A stretch of 64,000 bases of DNA from Euborellia annulipes (lineage: Eukaryota > Arthropoda > Insecta > Dermaptera > Anisolabididae), in the NCBI GenBank assembly GCA_023213315.1, contig JAKCPI010004951.1, positions 1 through 64,000 of the forward strand. Direction: 5' to 3'. Positions 1-11,314 of this stretch are shown here, in pieces. The translations under genes and the position numbers were made by a program. The notes below the pieces were generated by a model. It saw only the letters and a program-made list of their open reading frames with translations, did no database searches and had not been told where the DNA came from. The number at the start of each line of letters is the position of its first letter. The first letter of the stretch is position 1.

Positions 1-297
1 TGGGGGTGAGAATTTTTTAAATAATATCTTCAATTACTGGCACCGTGAAGGTGATTTGAGATTTAAAATTGATAGTTTAAAACAAATAAAAAAAAAATAT
101 ATTTTAGACAAATCATAATTTCGATGATTAGTTTTTAAAACTTATTCAATTTTTTCTCAGACGGGGGGGATCGGTCTCCCTTCGCTCCCTTCTTTAATCC
201 GTCCCTGATTCTGATTTCACTTCTGAAGATGTCAGTAATGTCGAAATGCGAATTTTCCAACTTGAAACATATCATCTAGTTTATAGTAGAATAAATA
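1..297. other. Intergenic AT-rich sequence
   Basis: No open frame of note and no recognised gene. A short GC-richer stretch at about 163-215, ending CGTCCCTG, resembles the 3' end of the hAT-like MITEs seen elsewhere in the window, but no partner end is inside the window. Confidence 0.5.
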
Positions 298-507
298 TAT
301 AAAAGGCCAAGCAGCCATGTTTATTTCTTTATTATAGAACCCACAGCGACGTTTCGGTCGAAAAACCTCTTACGTTTTTTAACAGTCATTTCTTACTGAC
401 ATTTTTGACTGAACCCTAGCCATATTCTCATATTCGCATATTCGACCGGAACGTCGCTGTGGGTTCTATAATAAAGAAATAAACATGGCTGCTTGGCCTT
501 TTATTTA
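298..507. repeat. Foldback repeat with degenerate hammerhead-like inner ends
   Basis: The left arm (301-360) and right arm (443-505) are almost perfect reverse complements of about 60 bp around an 80-bp loop, so the insertion is young. The inner end of each arm carries the GACGTTTCGGTCG block seen in the other foldbacks (reverse complement: CGAAACGTC). The CTGANGA half of the hammerhead core is absent, so this copy should not self-cleave. Confidence 0.8.
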
Positions 508-912
508 TTGATTCAGCTATACACCTCGCTAACATACCATATCTATAAAGACAATGTGGAGGACCATATTTAGTTTATCAGTTGAAATATTTTTTTTTAA
601 ATTAAATTAATCATATTAATACCATAGCACAGAGTGCTATCTTGCTCCCATTCTAAGTGGTAAAAATGTATTCAAATTATATTAGTTAAAATACGAAGAA
701 AAAAAAGAAGAAAGAAAGAGGATCGAATAATCGCACAATGCAGTGAGTGACAAAGGGTGCTCGTTGATCTCAAATTTCTAAGATGAGCCATATTTTATGA
801 GTGTTCAAACCCAGGAACATCCTTGTCAGTTTAGAAGTAACTATTGTTTGTCAGTAAGAAAGACCAGAATAGAGCAGCACCTGAATTTTTATAGCGTTAT
901 TCGAATTATAAG
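508..912. other. Intergenic, nothing recognised
   Basis: AT-rich unique-looking sequence. The short open frame starting near 797 runs into the MITE that follows and shows no protein similarity I recognise. Confidence 0.5.
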
Positions 913-1261
913 TAGGAACCGACCGAATATTCGGTTTCGGTTACGGTTTCGGCCAGTTTCGGCCAAAAATCATGGTTTCGGCCGTAGTTTCGGTTTCGGC
1001 CAAAAAGTAGCCGAAACTTGAGTCTTAAAAAAAAAAAAAGGTCAAATGATTTGCACTTGAAGGAGAAAAATTTTTTGTCTCCCTAAAAAAAAGGTAAAAT
1101 GATTTTCACGGAGGGGGAAAAAATTTCAAAAAAAAAAAAATATAAATTTTTTTATAGGAAATACAAGTTTCGGTTTCGGTTACGGTTTCGGCCGAAACTA
1201 AGGTTGAGGCCGAATATTCGGTTTCGGTTTCGGCTGAAAATCTTGTTTCGGTCGGACCCTA
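913..1261. mobile_element. hAT-like MITE with 8-bp target-site duplication
   Basis: The element starts TAGGAACCGACCGAA and ends TTTCGGTCGGACCCTA, which are imperfect terminal inverted repeats. It is flanked on both sides by ATTATAAG (905-912 and 1262-1269), a perfect 8-bp duplication typical of hAT transposons. The interior is built from repeated GGTTTCGGTTACGG-type units and has no coding capacity. It is a non-autonomous element mobilised in trans by a hAT transposase. Confidence 0.85.
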
Positions 1262-1685
1262 ATTATAAGGGAGCATAAGCTCCTGAAAGATAGGCTAACA
1301 AACTTACACATAAAATAGAAGAAAGAAGGTTGGGAAAATGGAGGATAAAAGTTTCTAAATGACGATTAAAATAAAAGTGACGATTTGTTCCATCCCTACA
1401 ACGAAATAGATTTGGATTTGAGAATATTCCAAGTATTATCATATCTAAAGAAATTCGAAAAATTATTTCGCTGTCTATAAGTTAGGGATAATTATTGTGC
1501 CTATTAATTTCTTTATTGACCGAAACTTTTATGAAATATTTTTGCTCGCTATCTCCTAATCCATCTTCTCTTAAGTCGAATTACTTTGGGATAAATAGAG
1601 AGATAAATAGTATAGATAAAAGTTCTCTCCGAAGCTGGTCTAGGACTTGTGACAATTCACAAAGAGACCATAATAATGGGCAGTT
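1262..1685. other. Intergenic, nothing recognised
   Basis: AT-rich sequence with no repeat or gene I recognise. Confidence 0.4.
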
Positions 1686-1930
1686 TATTCCCATGTCAGA
1701 GGCCTGCGAATATCTTACTCGCCTGGCCCTTTGCGTCGACCGCGCGACACCATATTTGGTGGTCGCCAATCGAAATTATATAAATCGCAAATCGGACAGC
1801 CGCCTCGATTTACAATTATAGAATGCAAATTGTCCGCGAGTGTCGTTACGACATCGACATCGCAAACACTCCGACACTTGGGCCTCATTTACAAATAAAC
1901 ACATTCGGCCTCCCGTTTTATTATTTTCAT
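1686..1930. promoter_or_regulatory. Candidate regulatory block (CpG-rich, octamer-like and forkhead-like sites)
   Basis: This block is richer in CpG and in sequence complexity than its surroundings and matches none of the repeat families in the window. It contains ATGCAAAT (octamer-like, near 1823), TTTACAAATAAACA (forkhead-like, near 1889) and several TCGAT/CGATT motifs. Long frames on both strands overlap it but read as low-similarity peptides. It may be an enhancer or a non-coding exon. This is inference from composition only. Confidence 0.25.
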
Positions 1931-2562
1931 TTTGTATAAAGAAAAAAAAAAGAGAAAGTCGTTTTTTTTTCTTTTGGTTAAATGATTTATTAAATGGCTT
2001 GATTTTTGGTGAGGAATTTTAATTTTCATTAGAAATCAACGACATCAACAACAGCAGCAGCAGCGGTTTCGGATTTGTTAAATGGAACCAATTTAAAAGG
2101 CATCCCGAACGTCTTTTAATTTATTCCGAATCAAATCGATGAACAGAACTCTAAAATGAATATTTTATTATTCTTTTTAATTAAAAAAAAAAAAATGATT
2201 TTATATTTACTTATTTTCTAAAAAATAATATCACCTATTCATTGAGATAGATGAAATGGAAGTTTTTTGTATATTTCTCCCAGTTCAAGGCTTTTATCCG
2301 TAATAAAAAAAATTATCGAATAAAATATAAATTTAAGAATAATTTTTTCAAAATATCCTTCCTTTCATAATAGGCCAATGATCTTAAAAAACAGAGGAAT
2401 TAGTCAAAAAAAGCAATGTGTCAAGCGCATAATCTGTTTGGAAAATGACTAAATGACTAACGAATGAAAGAATTTTCATTAGAATAGGCCTAAAACTTTA
2501 AAATGTCTTGAATTGAATGGAGAAGAAGAAGAAGAATTGAATGGCTGTAGATATATAATTAG
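1931..2562. other. Intergenic; short (CAG/CAA)n stretch
   Basis: AT-rich sequence with a short AACAGCAGCAGCAGC run near 2049 and an (AGA)n run at 2520-2535. No gene recognised. Confidence 0.4.
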
Positions 2563-3190
2563 AAAAAATCTGGTGTGACTGGTCGCACAGAACACAACTT
2601 TCTTTTACCTTCGGTAATCGAAAGTTGTGTTCTGTGCTTGTCACACCAGATTTTTTTGTGTCGAGATATATTTAGTTTCCCACACAGAACGGTACATTGT
2701 TTTCAAGATATAAAATTTATAAACATGGGAAATTTTATTTTGTTACCATGGCAACCATTTCTCCTATCTTTCCTATGAAGTACAAGCGTAAAGTGTGCTT
2801 CAAATGATTTCAAGGGCAAGAATGAGAATTTACATTTTAAAGAGCATTTAAAAAAAATTCATTTTTGAATTTTAAACAAAATCGTTGGAGCGAATTTTGA
2901 GAAAATCGAAAATAACTGAAAAAGTACATCAGTAAAGTACTAGTACTTTTTGGCTGATTGTGTCCAAAAGCTTCGTGTCACGTGCCAAGGGGGTACCTAA
3001 CTTAAATATAAAATTTCATCCTCATAGCTCTTTTCGTTCTTGAAATATTTTGTTCACAAACACTACACAAACACACACAGAGACAGACAGACATGTTGTG
3101 AAATTCAGGGGACCTCAAAACGTGTATATCTATCAAAATCTCGACATAGAATTTTTGACATGAATCCAATACCTTCTCTCTATATATAGG
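2563..3190 (+). repeat. Repeat family A, near-complete copy with terminal hairpin
   Basis: The copy begins with a snap-back hairpin at 2563-2657: TCTGGTGTGAC is mirrored by GTCACACCAGA, with AACACAACTTTC/GAAAGTTGTGTT inside. The body carries the signature TCAGTAAAGTACTAGTACTT (about 2929) and ends near CTCTCTATATATAGG. The same block recurs at least ten times here in both orientations. No coding capacity is seen. It looks like a high-copy non-autonomous DNA transposon of unknown superfamily. Confidence 0.75.
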
Positions 3191-3214
3191 ATTATTAGAT
3201 ATATTGAGAATGTA

Positions 3215-3665
3215 AAAAGGAACGGGAGTTCCCGGAAACTGCAGCGAGGTGAAATAAAAAAGCTTTATATTCTGTTGCCGATGTTTCGAGTGACAGTCGC
3301 ACTCAACCTAAGGGCAAGCAACATTATCAGAGTTTAGTACAGGTTGTGTGGTACTGAATTATTTCATGTTTTTACATTTTCTTAATATTTCTCAAAAGAA
3401 ATAAACTTGCTTGCAACTTTAGATACGGTGTCAGTCATAAGACTTTGGTTGAAGAATAGTTTTGTTATTATTGTACATATTATCAATATTAATAATTATT
3501 AAATAACATTTATAAACATCAAAATTATTCAGTACCACACAACAAACTAAACTCTGACAATTTTGCTTGCCCTGAGGATGAGTGCGACTAGCACTCGAAA
3601 CGTCGGCAACAAAAGATAAAGCTTTTTTATTTTACCTGGCTGCTGTAGCCGGGAAGGCCTCCATC
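3215..3665. repeat. Foldback repeat carrying hammerhead motifs on both arms
   Basis: The outer arms (GGAACGGGAGTTCCCGG...AAAAAAGCTTTAT and ATAAAGCTTTTTTATT...CCGGGAAGGCC) are inverted repeats about 80 bp long. The right arm contains an intact-looking hammerhead (3567-3609). The left arm (about 3283-3320) holds the same block in reverse, with its CTGANGA core changed to CTTAGGT. Confidence 0.75.
3567..3609 (+). ncRNA. Putative minimal type-I hammerhead ribozyme
   Basis: In order: stem I 5' strand TTGCC (3567-3571), core CTGAGGA (3572-3578), stem II GAGTGC/GCACTC with a 5-nt loop (3580-3596), core GAAA (3597-3600), CGTC (3601-3604) with predicted cleavage after the GTC triplet, and stem I 3' strand GGCAA (3605-3609). 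Stem I is perfectly complementary. G at core position 7 is tolerated in hammerheads. Stem III is only the self-complementary ACGU, so activity would need a dimer, as known for Penelope-like-element ribozymes. Confidence 0.65.
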
Positions 3666-4685
3666 CCTTTCTTATATTAAAACTTTTTATTATACAGTAA
3701 ATCCTCTCTTAAGAAGATATATGCTAAATTTCTCATTTTGATTTATTGGTGCATAAATACCAGAAGGTGCCGGAGACAATTTTTTTGATTTATTTAAATT
3801 TTGATAAACCTGCTGACAATTTAATATAATCCTCTCCTTGATATTATAAGAATAGGATATAAAAAGTTGTATAATAAGGAAAATACTTTCATATATTAAT
3901 TAGAAATGATATTATTTACATTTGCGCATTTATATTCCAAACCGAATATGCGCTTGACAGCAAAGTATACATCTACAAGCATAAATTAAAATGAAAGAAT
4001 GTCACTACAAACTGCTAAAATTTTCTCACGAATCACCTGCACCATTGATTAGCTGATCAGTGCTCTAGATATTAAAAACGTGGATAATATTGCAATAAAC
4101 AAAATCTACTGAAAACATTAAAAGTGGTGGTCAGGGACCAGATAAAACGTCTATTTATATTTATTGATATAAGAAAAAATCTAGTCTCACAATCAGTGGA
4201 GTATTCGGATTTTGTTTTATCCACGTTTCTAATATCCAGAGCAGTGATGGCTAATCGATGATCGAGGGTTGATCCGTAAGAAAATTTTAACTGTTTGTAA
4301 AGCCGTTCGTTCAATTTAATTTATACTATCCGGTATTTATGCTCGGAGATGTAAAATTTCAATGTACTATAGGTGTCATGCGCATATTCAGTTTTGCCCA
4401 CTCCTTACCTCACCAAATGCCCAAAATTACTTTTTTTTTAAATAATTCAGATTGAGGAGTTGGAGGAGCTGTCAAATTTAATTTATTATTTAATCTTATT
4501 TTGCCTAATAGAAAAACACTTGGGTGTTTGCCCCCACCCCTCCCAACCGAAATTCTGGCTACGCTACTATCAAGTCTAGATTCATTTAAGGAAGAGTTAG
4601 AAGAAAACTTTTTCCTGAATAATCTGACCAGTTTTCGGGTGAATGGTATTTTGTAGTTGCAGATAGAGACATAAATAAGAGAGAA
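3666..4685. other. Intergenic; internal inverted segment near 4030-4270
   Basis: AT-rich sequence. A segment around 4040-4090 (AGCTGATCAGTGCTCTAGATATTA) is repeated inverted at about 4225-4265, so this is another decayed foldback. Near 4550 the phrase ATTCTGGCTACGCTACTATC is typical of a hAT-like MITE end. A 136-codon minus-strand frame (4410-4820) runs across the repeat and is not supported as a gene. Confidence 0.4.
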
Positions 4686-5045
4686 GGTGAGAAAGAGGAC
4701 AAGAGACAATAGGACAGAAGGGAGTTGACCCGAGGGCTGTTTTTGGTTAGTAACCATGCTTAAGATGTGTCTCAGGTTCCGGGCAGGACATGCCGTCCTC
4801 GAGGACCAAACGGAAGCCATTTAGCCGACCCAATTTGGAGTGTCGTCGGCTCAATGGTAATTCCGCTCCAACCAACTTGCACGTCAGCAGACCAAAAAAG
4901 GGACAATTAAACGGGCATATTGGCTTGGAATGCCTGAGTGGCCATTTTAATGTCTAGCGAATTATTATAATAATATTTATTATTTATTTATAATACGCAA
5001 ATGAATGCCCATCCATCCGCCTGCCTGACAAGCAAATTTAAAACA
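4686..5045. promoter_or_regulatory. Candidate conserved non-coding block
   Basis: A stretch of higher complexity and GC content (about 4730-4945) runs into an AT-rich tail with TTATTATTTATTTATAAT and ATGCCCATCCATCCGCCTGC. It is not part of any repeat family here. It could be an enhancer or an unrecognised exon. Confidence 0.2.
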
Positions 5046-6290
5046 AGTCCTTACAAGGGGCAAAAATTATGAAAATGTTAACATAATTAAGAAATACATT
5101 TAGTGCTCTACCAAAAGTATTCTTTGGAATTTTATAAAAAAAAAAAAATTACTTATAAAAGGCTACGGGTACTTATTTTTTATTTATTATAGCATTATGA
5201 TTTCTTCCTTTGATGTTTTGTAGAAAAAGGAAGACATATTTTCAGAACAATTTAAAAAATTATAATAAAATTTTCACTCTTTTTTTTTTACAAATGATAA
5301 ACCTTATTTAAATTAAATTTTTTGTTTGCTTGTTATCAAGCTAATTGTTAAAATTCATAATTTATATGATTTTGTTTTTTATGTAAAAAATTATTCTGTC
5401 AATATGGATTTATGTTTTCAATGGTTTGAATTTATAATTTCCTCTTATCTATTTGTTCATTTTTTTGCTCTATTTATTTGTAATTTTTTGAATTTTTATT
5501 ATTCAAGCATGATTGACCTTTCAATATTGAAATTGAAATTTCAATGAGGTGAGATATTTTTTTATACATTTAGAGATTGAAAAGGTAAGATATGATGGAG
5601 CTTATCACAATAATTTTAAAATATAGAAGAGCTTTTAAAATGATTTTGAAATATTATTTTAACTGTAGATTTTATTAATCTTGACCCAGATGTTCTTTTT
5701 TTTTCTTTTGTATTACGAGTATAATAGAATGATCAACTGATTCAAGGTGAAATCCAATACCTAATTAAATTATTCAATTAGAAAGATTAATTTTGGTTTA
5801 ATTGAGTAATCAAATGAAAGGGAAAGGACTTTCTGGAATTTGGTTTTATAATTTGTAAGTTTGAATGAATGATTTAAATTAACCCCCCCCCCCTTCACTG
5901 GGCTGGGGAAATATTTATATAATTTAAAATTGGTATTTCATTAATATTTTTCAATATTTCTTGCTAGTATTGAAATTTTACTCCTTCTTCCCCGCATCCA
6001 GACCCGGGCTGCAGACAGAGGGAGCAGGGGGGTAAATTCCTCTGATTGGGTCCGGACCCTTTAAACTTTAACCATAAATTCCTAATGGAAAAAAATTAAA
6101 TTATTCGTAAGAGATTGCTCCAATTCTAAATGTTTCAAGAAAATTTAAAAAAAATTTTATTAAAATTGTCCTTCAGAGGAGGACTGGCGCTTGTACTTAT
6201 AAAAAAAAATATTTAAAAATATTTGTTTCCATCTGAAGTGCATATATTCATATTTAAATTTAAACTTCTTTTTTTTTAATGTGATTGGCC
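5046..6290. other. Intergenic AT-rich sequence
   Basis: Mostly homopolymer-rich A/T sequence. No coding, RNA or named repeat features recognised. Confidence 0.4.
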
Positions 6291-6409
6291 CGTATTAATA
6301 TACAGCTCAGGGATCCGGAAAGGCTCTCGGCAACAAAAATTGTAAAATTCAAATAAAAACGAGAAAATTAGAAAAAATGATTTGTAAAATAGAAACTGAA
6401 ATGCAAAAA

Positions 6410-6575
6410 TAAATGCCCGTGATTCGTGGCTCAGAGAAAAGACAGCGTCCGTTCCTAAGCGAGAAAAATTTATTTCATTTGAATTGGCTACCACTCATTT
6501 GAAATAAATAGGGATGGGTCTAGATGCCGAAAAAAAGACCTCAAACAAATTAAAAATACAAAAAAAAAAATAAAT
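6410..6575 (+). repeat. SINE family 2, degenerate copy
   Basis: The body (AAGCGAGAAAAATTTATTTC ... AATAGGGATGG ... GATGCCGAAAA ... A-rich tail) matches the copy at 54.75-54.95 kb. The upstream part (about 6418-6455, GTGGCTCAGAGAAAAGACAG) looks like a decayed tRNA-like head. It ends in an A-rich tail, as expected of a retroposed element. Confidence 0.65.
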
Positions 6576-6770
6576 AAATTTTTAATCCCCCTAACTACAA
6601 CAAACTACCCAGAATTTGTGAAAATAAGAGTTTCAACTTATGTTAAACTTTTTCTTGCTAAACAATCTCAGAGCTACTGCCAATGATAAGGAATTTTGTC
6701 TATTATAGGATGGTAGATTGGATCACAAACATTAAATAAGTAAAACTATTATAAAAAATAATATTACTCC

Positions 6771-6955
6771 CAGGGCCGGATCTAGGGGGGGGCAGTGGGT
6801 GCATTGCCCCGGGCGGCAGATATCAGGGGGCGGCAATTAAGGAAAGATTTACTAAAAAAAAGGTAAAATGATATGAATTTTTTATAGAAAATTTTAAGGA
6901 AGGGGCGGCAAATTAAATTTTGCCCCCCCTATAAAATCTCGTAGTTCCGGCCCTG
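6771..6955. mobile_element. hAT-like MITE with 8-bp target-site duplication
   Basis: Terminal inverted repeats CAGGGCCGGA and TTCCGGCCCTG are flanked by perfect ATTACTCC duplications (6763-6770 and 6956-6963). The interior has G-rich and C-rich tracts and AAGGTAAAATGAT, shared with other hAT-like MITEs in this window. No coding capacity. Confidence 0.9.
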
Positions 6956-7019
6956 ATTACTCCTAGCCTCTGCCCTTTGACATCGTCACCAAAAGAGTCA
7001 AACTAGCACGAAATTATTT

Positions 7020-7530
7020 AAAAAAGAATATTAAACGATGCAATGAAAAATAATTGAATTATGAATTTTAATCAAAATCGTTAAATCAAATTTTAAAAGT
7101 ACACCAGTAAAGTGGCCTACTAGTAATTTTTGGCTGATTTTATTTAAAAGTTTATTTTCGCGTGCCAAGGAAGCAGCTATTTATCTTATCTTTCCTAAGA
7201 AGAACAAGAGTAACAAACAGTTTTGTCGGCAAAATGAGAACATACATTTTAAAGAACAAAAAATAATAGAGTTATGAATTTTAATCAAAATAGTGTTAAG
7301 AAAATCCGCTCAAAAGCTGCGTGTTACAAGCCAGGGGTGTACTTAACTTAAATATAAAATTTCAAACTCGAAACTCATTCCCTTCTTGCATTATTTTGAC
7401 ACAAACAGGCCCTTTTAGGGGACCCAATTTTTCACTCACAATCAGAGAGTCCCAAAACGTGTATTTTCACTGAAACCTCGACAGAGAATTTGACATGAAT
7501 GCAATACTTTGCATTTACTTATATAGCTAA
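7020..7530 (+). repeat. Repeat family A, diverged copy
   Basis: Contains the family signatures ATTTTAATCAAAATCG, AAAAGTACACCAGTAAAGT, CGTGCCAAGG, and CTCGACAGAGAATTTGACAT near its end. Part of the body appears twice (about 7050-7160 and 7255-7340), suggesting an internal duplication. Confidence 0.65.
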
Positions 7531-7717
7531 GAGAAAGTAAAAATTGTGTTAATAAACGTGTGTTTATTTTAATATTTTATAAAATTTTATTTATTTTTAA
7601 TAGTGATGGAGTCTGAAGACTCCCACAGCTCTACGTCAATTTATTTTTTTATCCATTTATGTATCTAACTAATCAATCTTAATTTGTTTATTTGATAAAA
7701 TTGTGTCAAAAATTTTT

Positions 7718-7945
7718 TTAATTTGTAAATTTCATTTTTCCTGTAATTCTAACAGTTCCACTACAGATTTCTCCATTAGGATCTTCTTTGGCAGCGCTTG
7801 ATAATAAAATTTGAAAAGTCGGTGAGATCAATAGAGGAAAGAAAGCGTTGAATATTATATTCAATTCTTCATATGATTGGAAATTTATTACAAGTAGAGC
7901 CGCATTTTGAGATTGAAGTTCTCCATTCATATGTACCATCTCCAT
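7718..7945 (-). CDS. Hypothetical short ORF (75 aa)
   Basis: A 75-residue ATG-to-stop frame with an amphipathic, non-repetitive N-terminus (starts MEMVHMNGELQ) and no recognised domain. The ATG context AGCAAAATGG is acceptable. It lies in non-repetitive sequence between two family A repeats. It may be a chance frame, and no function can be proposed. Confidence 0.15.
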   Translation of the reverse strand: MEMVHMNGELQSQNAALLVINFQSYEELNIIFNAFFPLLISPTFQILLSSAAKEDPNGEICSGTVRITGKMKFTN

Positions 7946-8259
7946 TTTGCTTGTTTTATTTTTTTCTTTCCACTTCAGTAGTCAAAATGCTTTTGAAATA
8001 ATTCTTTAAATTTGTTCACTTCTCCTTTTTCTCCCCTCCTCAATCATATCTTTTAAAATTCTTCGTATATTAATATTTATACTTTTATCTTTTTTTAAGA
8101 ATAATTATTATTTCTTGAAATATTTTTTAAATTAAAAATATTAAAATATAAATAATTGTGCCAGTTGGAGTAAGCTTATGCTTTCAATAAAAAAATATTT
8201 AATTTACTATTTTTAATTATCTAATATTTGACTAAAGAAAAAAAAAAGGTGTTTAGTTA
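7946..8259. other. Intergenic AT-rich sequence
   Basis: Nothing recognised beyond A/T-rich sequence. Confidence 0.4.
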
Positions 8260-9035
8260 TCCTTATTGTTTTTACTTTCTCTTACGTATATACAGTATGT
8301 AGGCCTATATAGAAAGTATTGCGATCATGTCAAAAATTCTATGTCGAGATTTTGATGGATATCTGATTGGTAAAACATTCAGAGAATTTTTTTTCTTGGC
8401 TGCCTCTGCTTCCAAACTTGCTTTACAAAAAGTACTAGTACTTTACTGATGTACTTTTTCAGTTTTTTTAGATTTTCTCAAAATTTCCTCCAACGATTTT
8501 GATTAAAATTCAAAAATAAATTATTTTTTTAGATGCTCTTTATAAAGTACGTATATCAATAAAATTTTTTTGACAAAATTGTTTGAAGTATACTTTACTG
8601 ATGTAGTTTTTAGGTTTTTTTTTTCGATTTTCACAAAATTGGCTAAAACGAATTTGATTTTTTTTTTTTTTTTTTTTTTTAACACTCACACTTTTTACTC
8701 ATTCAATCTCACATTCACACAGTCTTTTCGGCAACTTAGGCCATTGAAGACTTTTACGATAACCGTTATTTAATATATATTTTTATTTGGTATCCAAGCA
8801 TTCTTATTTAAGCCATTTGGAACGATTTTGATTAAAATTCATAAATCAAGAATCAATTGACTTTTTTACTTTTTATTTATGAAATGCGAGTGCTCCAGTT
8901 TAGAACTAAGGTGCTATGGGAAACTAAATATATCTCGACACCAAAAAATCTGGTGTTACAAGCACAGAACACAACTTTCTCTTAACAAAGGTAAGAAAAA
9001 GTTGAGTGCTGTGCGACCAGTCACATCACCATTTA
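8260..9035 (-). repeat. Repeat family A, inverted copy interrupted by a SINE fragment
   Basis: The reverse-complement family signatures run from CTTTCTCTTACGTATATA (about 8276) to the terminal hairpin with TCTGGTG...AACACAACTTTCTC (about 8948-9030). The run is broken at about 8657-8815 by a truncated SINE family 1 copy. Confidence 0.7.
8657..8818 (-). repeat. SINE family 1, 5'-truncated copy
   Basis: T-rich tail, then CACTCACAC-type microsatellite, CAGTCTTTTCGGCAACTTAGG and TCTTATTTAAGCCATTTGG. This matches the tail half of the complete copies at 16.6 and 60.8 kb. The tRNA-derived head is missing, as in 5'-truncated retroposition or later deletion. Confidence 0.75.
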
Positions 9036-9389
9036 TTTTCTAATGAAATTCATAAATAAAAACCTTATCTTTAGATGTAGCTACAAGAATAGATATTTTA
9101 AATTTTATTGATCCCATGGGGATTTTTTATTTTGCTGTTGAAATTTTTTTATAATTTGACCATCAAACGTGAGTTTCTGGATTCTTCAGAGATGGTATAT
9201 TACGATGTCAATGAATTTGACATCTTAACTAATTTTGTCCTGATGATGATAATGATGTTTATTATTTTTTCACCTCTTGCTGTCTCCTCATCCTCACTAT
9301 TTTTTTATTTTTATATGTTTTGGGTTTCAGCAACATCAGCTATCAGAGGTTAGTCAGAAAAGTAGTGAATGAAAAAGAAGGTGATTTCA

Positions 9390-9722
9390 TCCATATTAGT
9401 AATTAATTGGTGATGTGATGAGTTTTGTCGGGTTGAGTTCTAGAGAACACCCGGTGTGGTCGTGTGCACGTGTGTCTTGGAAAACAATGTTGTTTCAAGT
9501 GTCTTAGTTGCATCGTGAATAACTCACCGGGTGCACTTGGTGCACTCGATGCACGTGCGTTTCTAGCGAGATCGATTTTCAATTTTTTTTAATTGCTTAA
9601 TGTCAGGCTAATTCGCCATTATCTCCGATTGCGATTTCATATCTGTGGATTCCTATTTCGCAAACGTCTCAGAATGGAAACTTGTTGTTGGCGGTCCGAA
9701 TGTGTGTCGCCTTGTGTTCATA
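9390..9722. promoter_or_regulatory. Candidate regulatory block with two CACGTG E-boxes
   Basis: A high-complexity, GC-richer stretch with CACGTG at about 9466 and again at about 9552, flanked by repeated GTGCAC motifs. It belongs to no repeat family found in the window. It is a candidate enhancer or non-coding exon. The inference rests on composition and the paired palindromic sites only. Confidence 0.3.
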
Positions 9723-9730
9723 TTATATAT

Positions 9731-9753
9731 CGAGAGAGAGAGAGAGAGAGAGT
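9731..9753. repeat. (GA)n microsatellite
   Basis: An uninterrupted GAGAGA run of about 23 bp. Confidence 0.9.
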
Positions 9754-10338
9754 TATTTTCAAAATGTGAAAAAATATCAAAATGGTAAAAATCCATTAAC
9801 CAATAGTAAAATGTGAAACATAATTTCGATAACGAATAGACGACGAAATATTACAACAGCCGATTTGTAAATTTATCCATTAATTAATGGCCTATTAATA
9901 AAGAATTTAAGAGAAAAAAGAAAGATAATATGTACCATAATTGGAATGCTTATATAGTATGTTTACAAGATTAATTGTTTATTACGATACGAGCAATGAA
10001 TGAAATTATAAAAAAGTACGCAAGGGAAATAAATTAAAAACGAAAAAATGAATGTCTTTAATTAAATTTATATTTTACGATCTGAAATCGTGATCAAATA
10101 AATATTTATTTTTAATTTGAGAAAGAAACTAGTTTTATTCAATTCTGAAGGACCTTTTAAAATTTTCTTCTATAAAAATACATTCCAATACATGAATTCT
10201 TGAATCAGAACAAGAGGAAAATTAAAGGGTTAAATGATACCACAAATAAGCATCTAATATTTTTTTTAAAATAATTTTTAGTAAATTAATGGATGAACCC
10301 ACTAATGTCTAAATAATTAGCGAAAAAATACAACTTAC
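9754..10338. other. Intergenic AT-rich sequence
   Basis: Nothing recognised. Confidence 0.4.
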
Positions 10339-10429
10339 CACACCTCATTAGGAGATCCCTCCAAAGTGGCACTGTCTATCACTCGAAGACCAAGATCATG
10401 GAGTTGGGATTCATTGAAAGGTGTTTAAT
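10339..10429 (-). pseudogene. Exon-like fragment of an unidentified gene
   Basis: On the minus strand a 91-bp block is bounded by TTTACAG (acceptor) and GTAAGT (a consensus donor). One frame reads TPFNESQLHDLGLRVIDSAT and continues to NEVW at the donor, which looks protein-like. That frame has a TAA right after the acceptor, so it is not open across the block. It is either an exon with a sequencing or assembly frameshift, a dead exon, or chance. I do not recognise the protein. Confidence 0.3.
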
Positions 10430-11225
10430 CTGTAAATTTAAAAAATATATTGATATTAACAAATTACAATAGTAGAAGATGGAATTCAATTGTAAAAATG
10501 ACATTTTGGTAACATTTATAGGGAAAACAATAAGAAATTTTGTATAATTGTCTATTAGAAAAAGTTGTAATAATTGAAGGCGGAGGTTTTAGGACAAAAA
10601 AATTTTGTTTATATATAATGATGAGAGAAAAAATAAAAAAGTAAAATATGAAAAAGAGAAAATGGGTAAGTTCATATTTTTTTTAGTAGGCCTATATAGA
10701 GGGAAATAGAGAAAATAGAGTTATAGTTACATAATTTTGAGGTAAATATATAGGCATTTATTCCTATTTAGGAATAATTAGGTCTAACAAAGATTGTAAG
10801 CTTAATTAATACATGAGGTTTTTATTAAATTCTCTAGAATTTTTTTTTCATTCTCTCAACACTCAACATCTAATATCATATATTTTACACGTGAAAATTT
10901 TATCTAAATAAAAAACACATTAATAATTGAAAAAATTACCTTATTTCATTTGTTTAGTCTTTCTATTCAACTAGAACAAACAGGTTAAAAGAAATTCACT
11001 GAGGAACGTCAACAATGAAAACAAGTTCATTAGAATGCCACTAGAGCCCACCACTATCCAATTCAAAAGCTGCTGCCATAAGAATCAGGTCTGCCGACAG
11101 AATGGGGCAGGTGAGGAGGGGGGGGGGATAAATATGAGGAGTTCAGGCACAAAGTCAAAACAAATGAATTGAAGTAGTCTACAAGAGTAAATTGTTACAA
11201 AACCAATTTATAGCTGAGATGTTAT
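10430..11225. other. Intergenic AT-rich sequence
   Basis: No gene recognised. A GC-richer patch at 11040-11140 contains a G-tract. Confidence 0.4.
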
Positions 11226-11227
11226 AT

Positions 11228-11312
11228 TAATAAGAAGGCAGAAATGAGACAATGTCAGCTGTGTGAATTAAATGAATAAAGCTGCATCTCTCATTTCTGC
11301 CTTTTAATTAAT
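11228..11312. repeat. Short foldback
   Basis: TTAATAAGAAGGCAGAAATG at the left is mirrored by CATTTCTGCCTTTTAATTAA at the right, with a loop of about 45 bp. It is immediately followed by a family A copy. Confidence 0.6.
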
Positions 11313-11314
11313 AA

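Noticed and set aside
4410..4820. 136-codon minus-strand frame with a hydrophobic stretch
   Set aside because: Its C-terminal half is translated MITE-like sequence (ARISVGRGGGKHPSV) and no homologue or splice context supports it.
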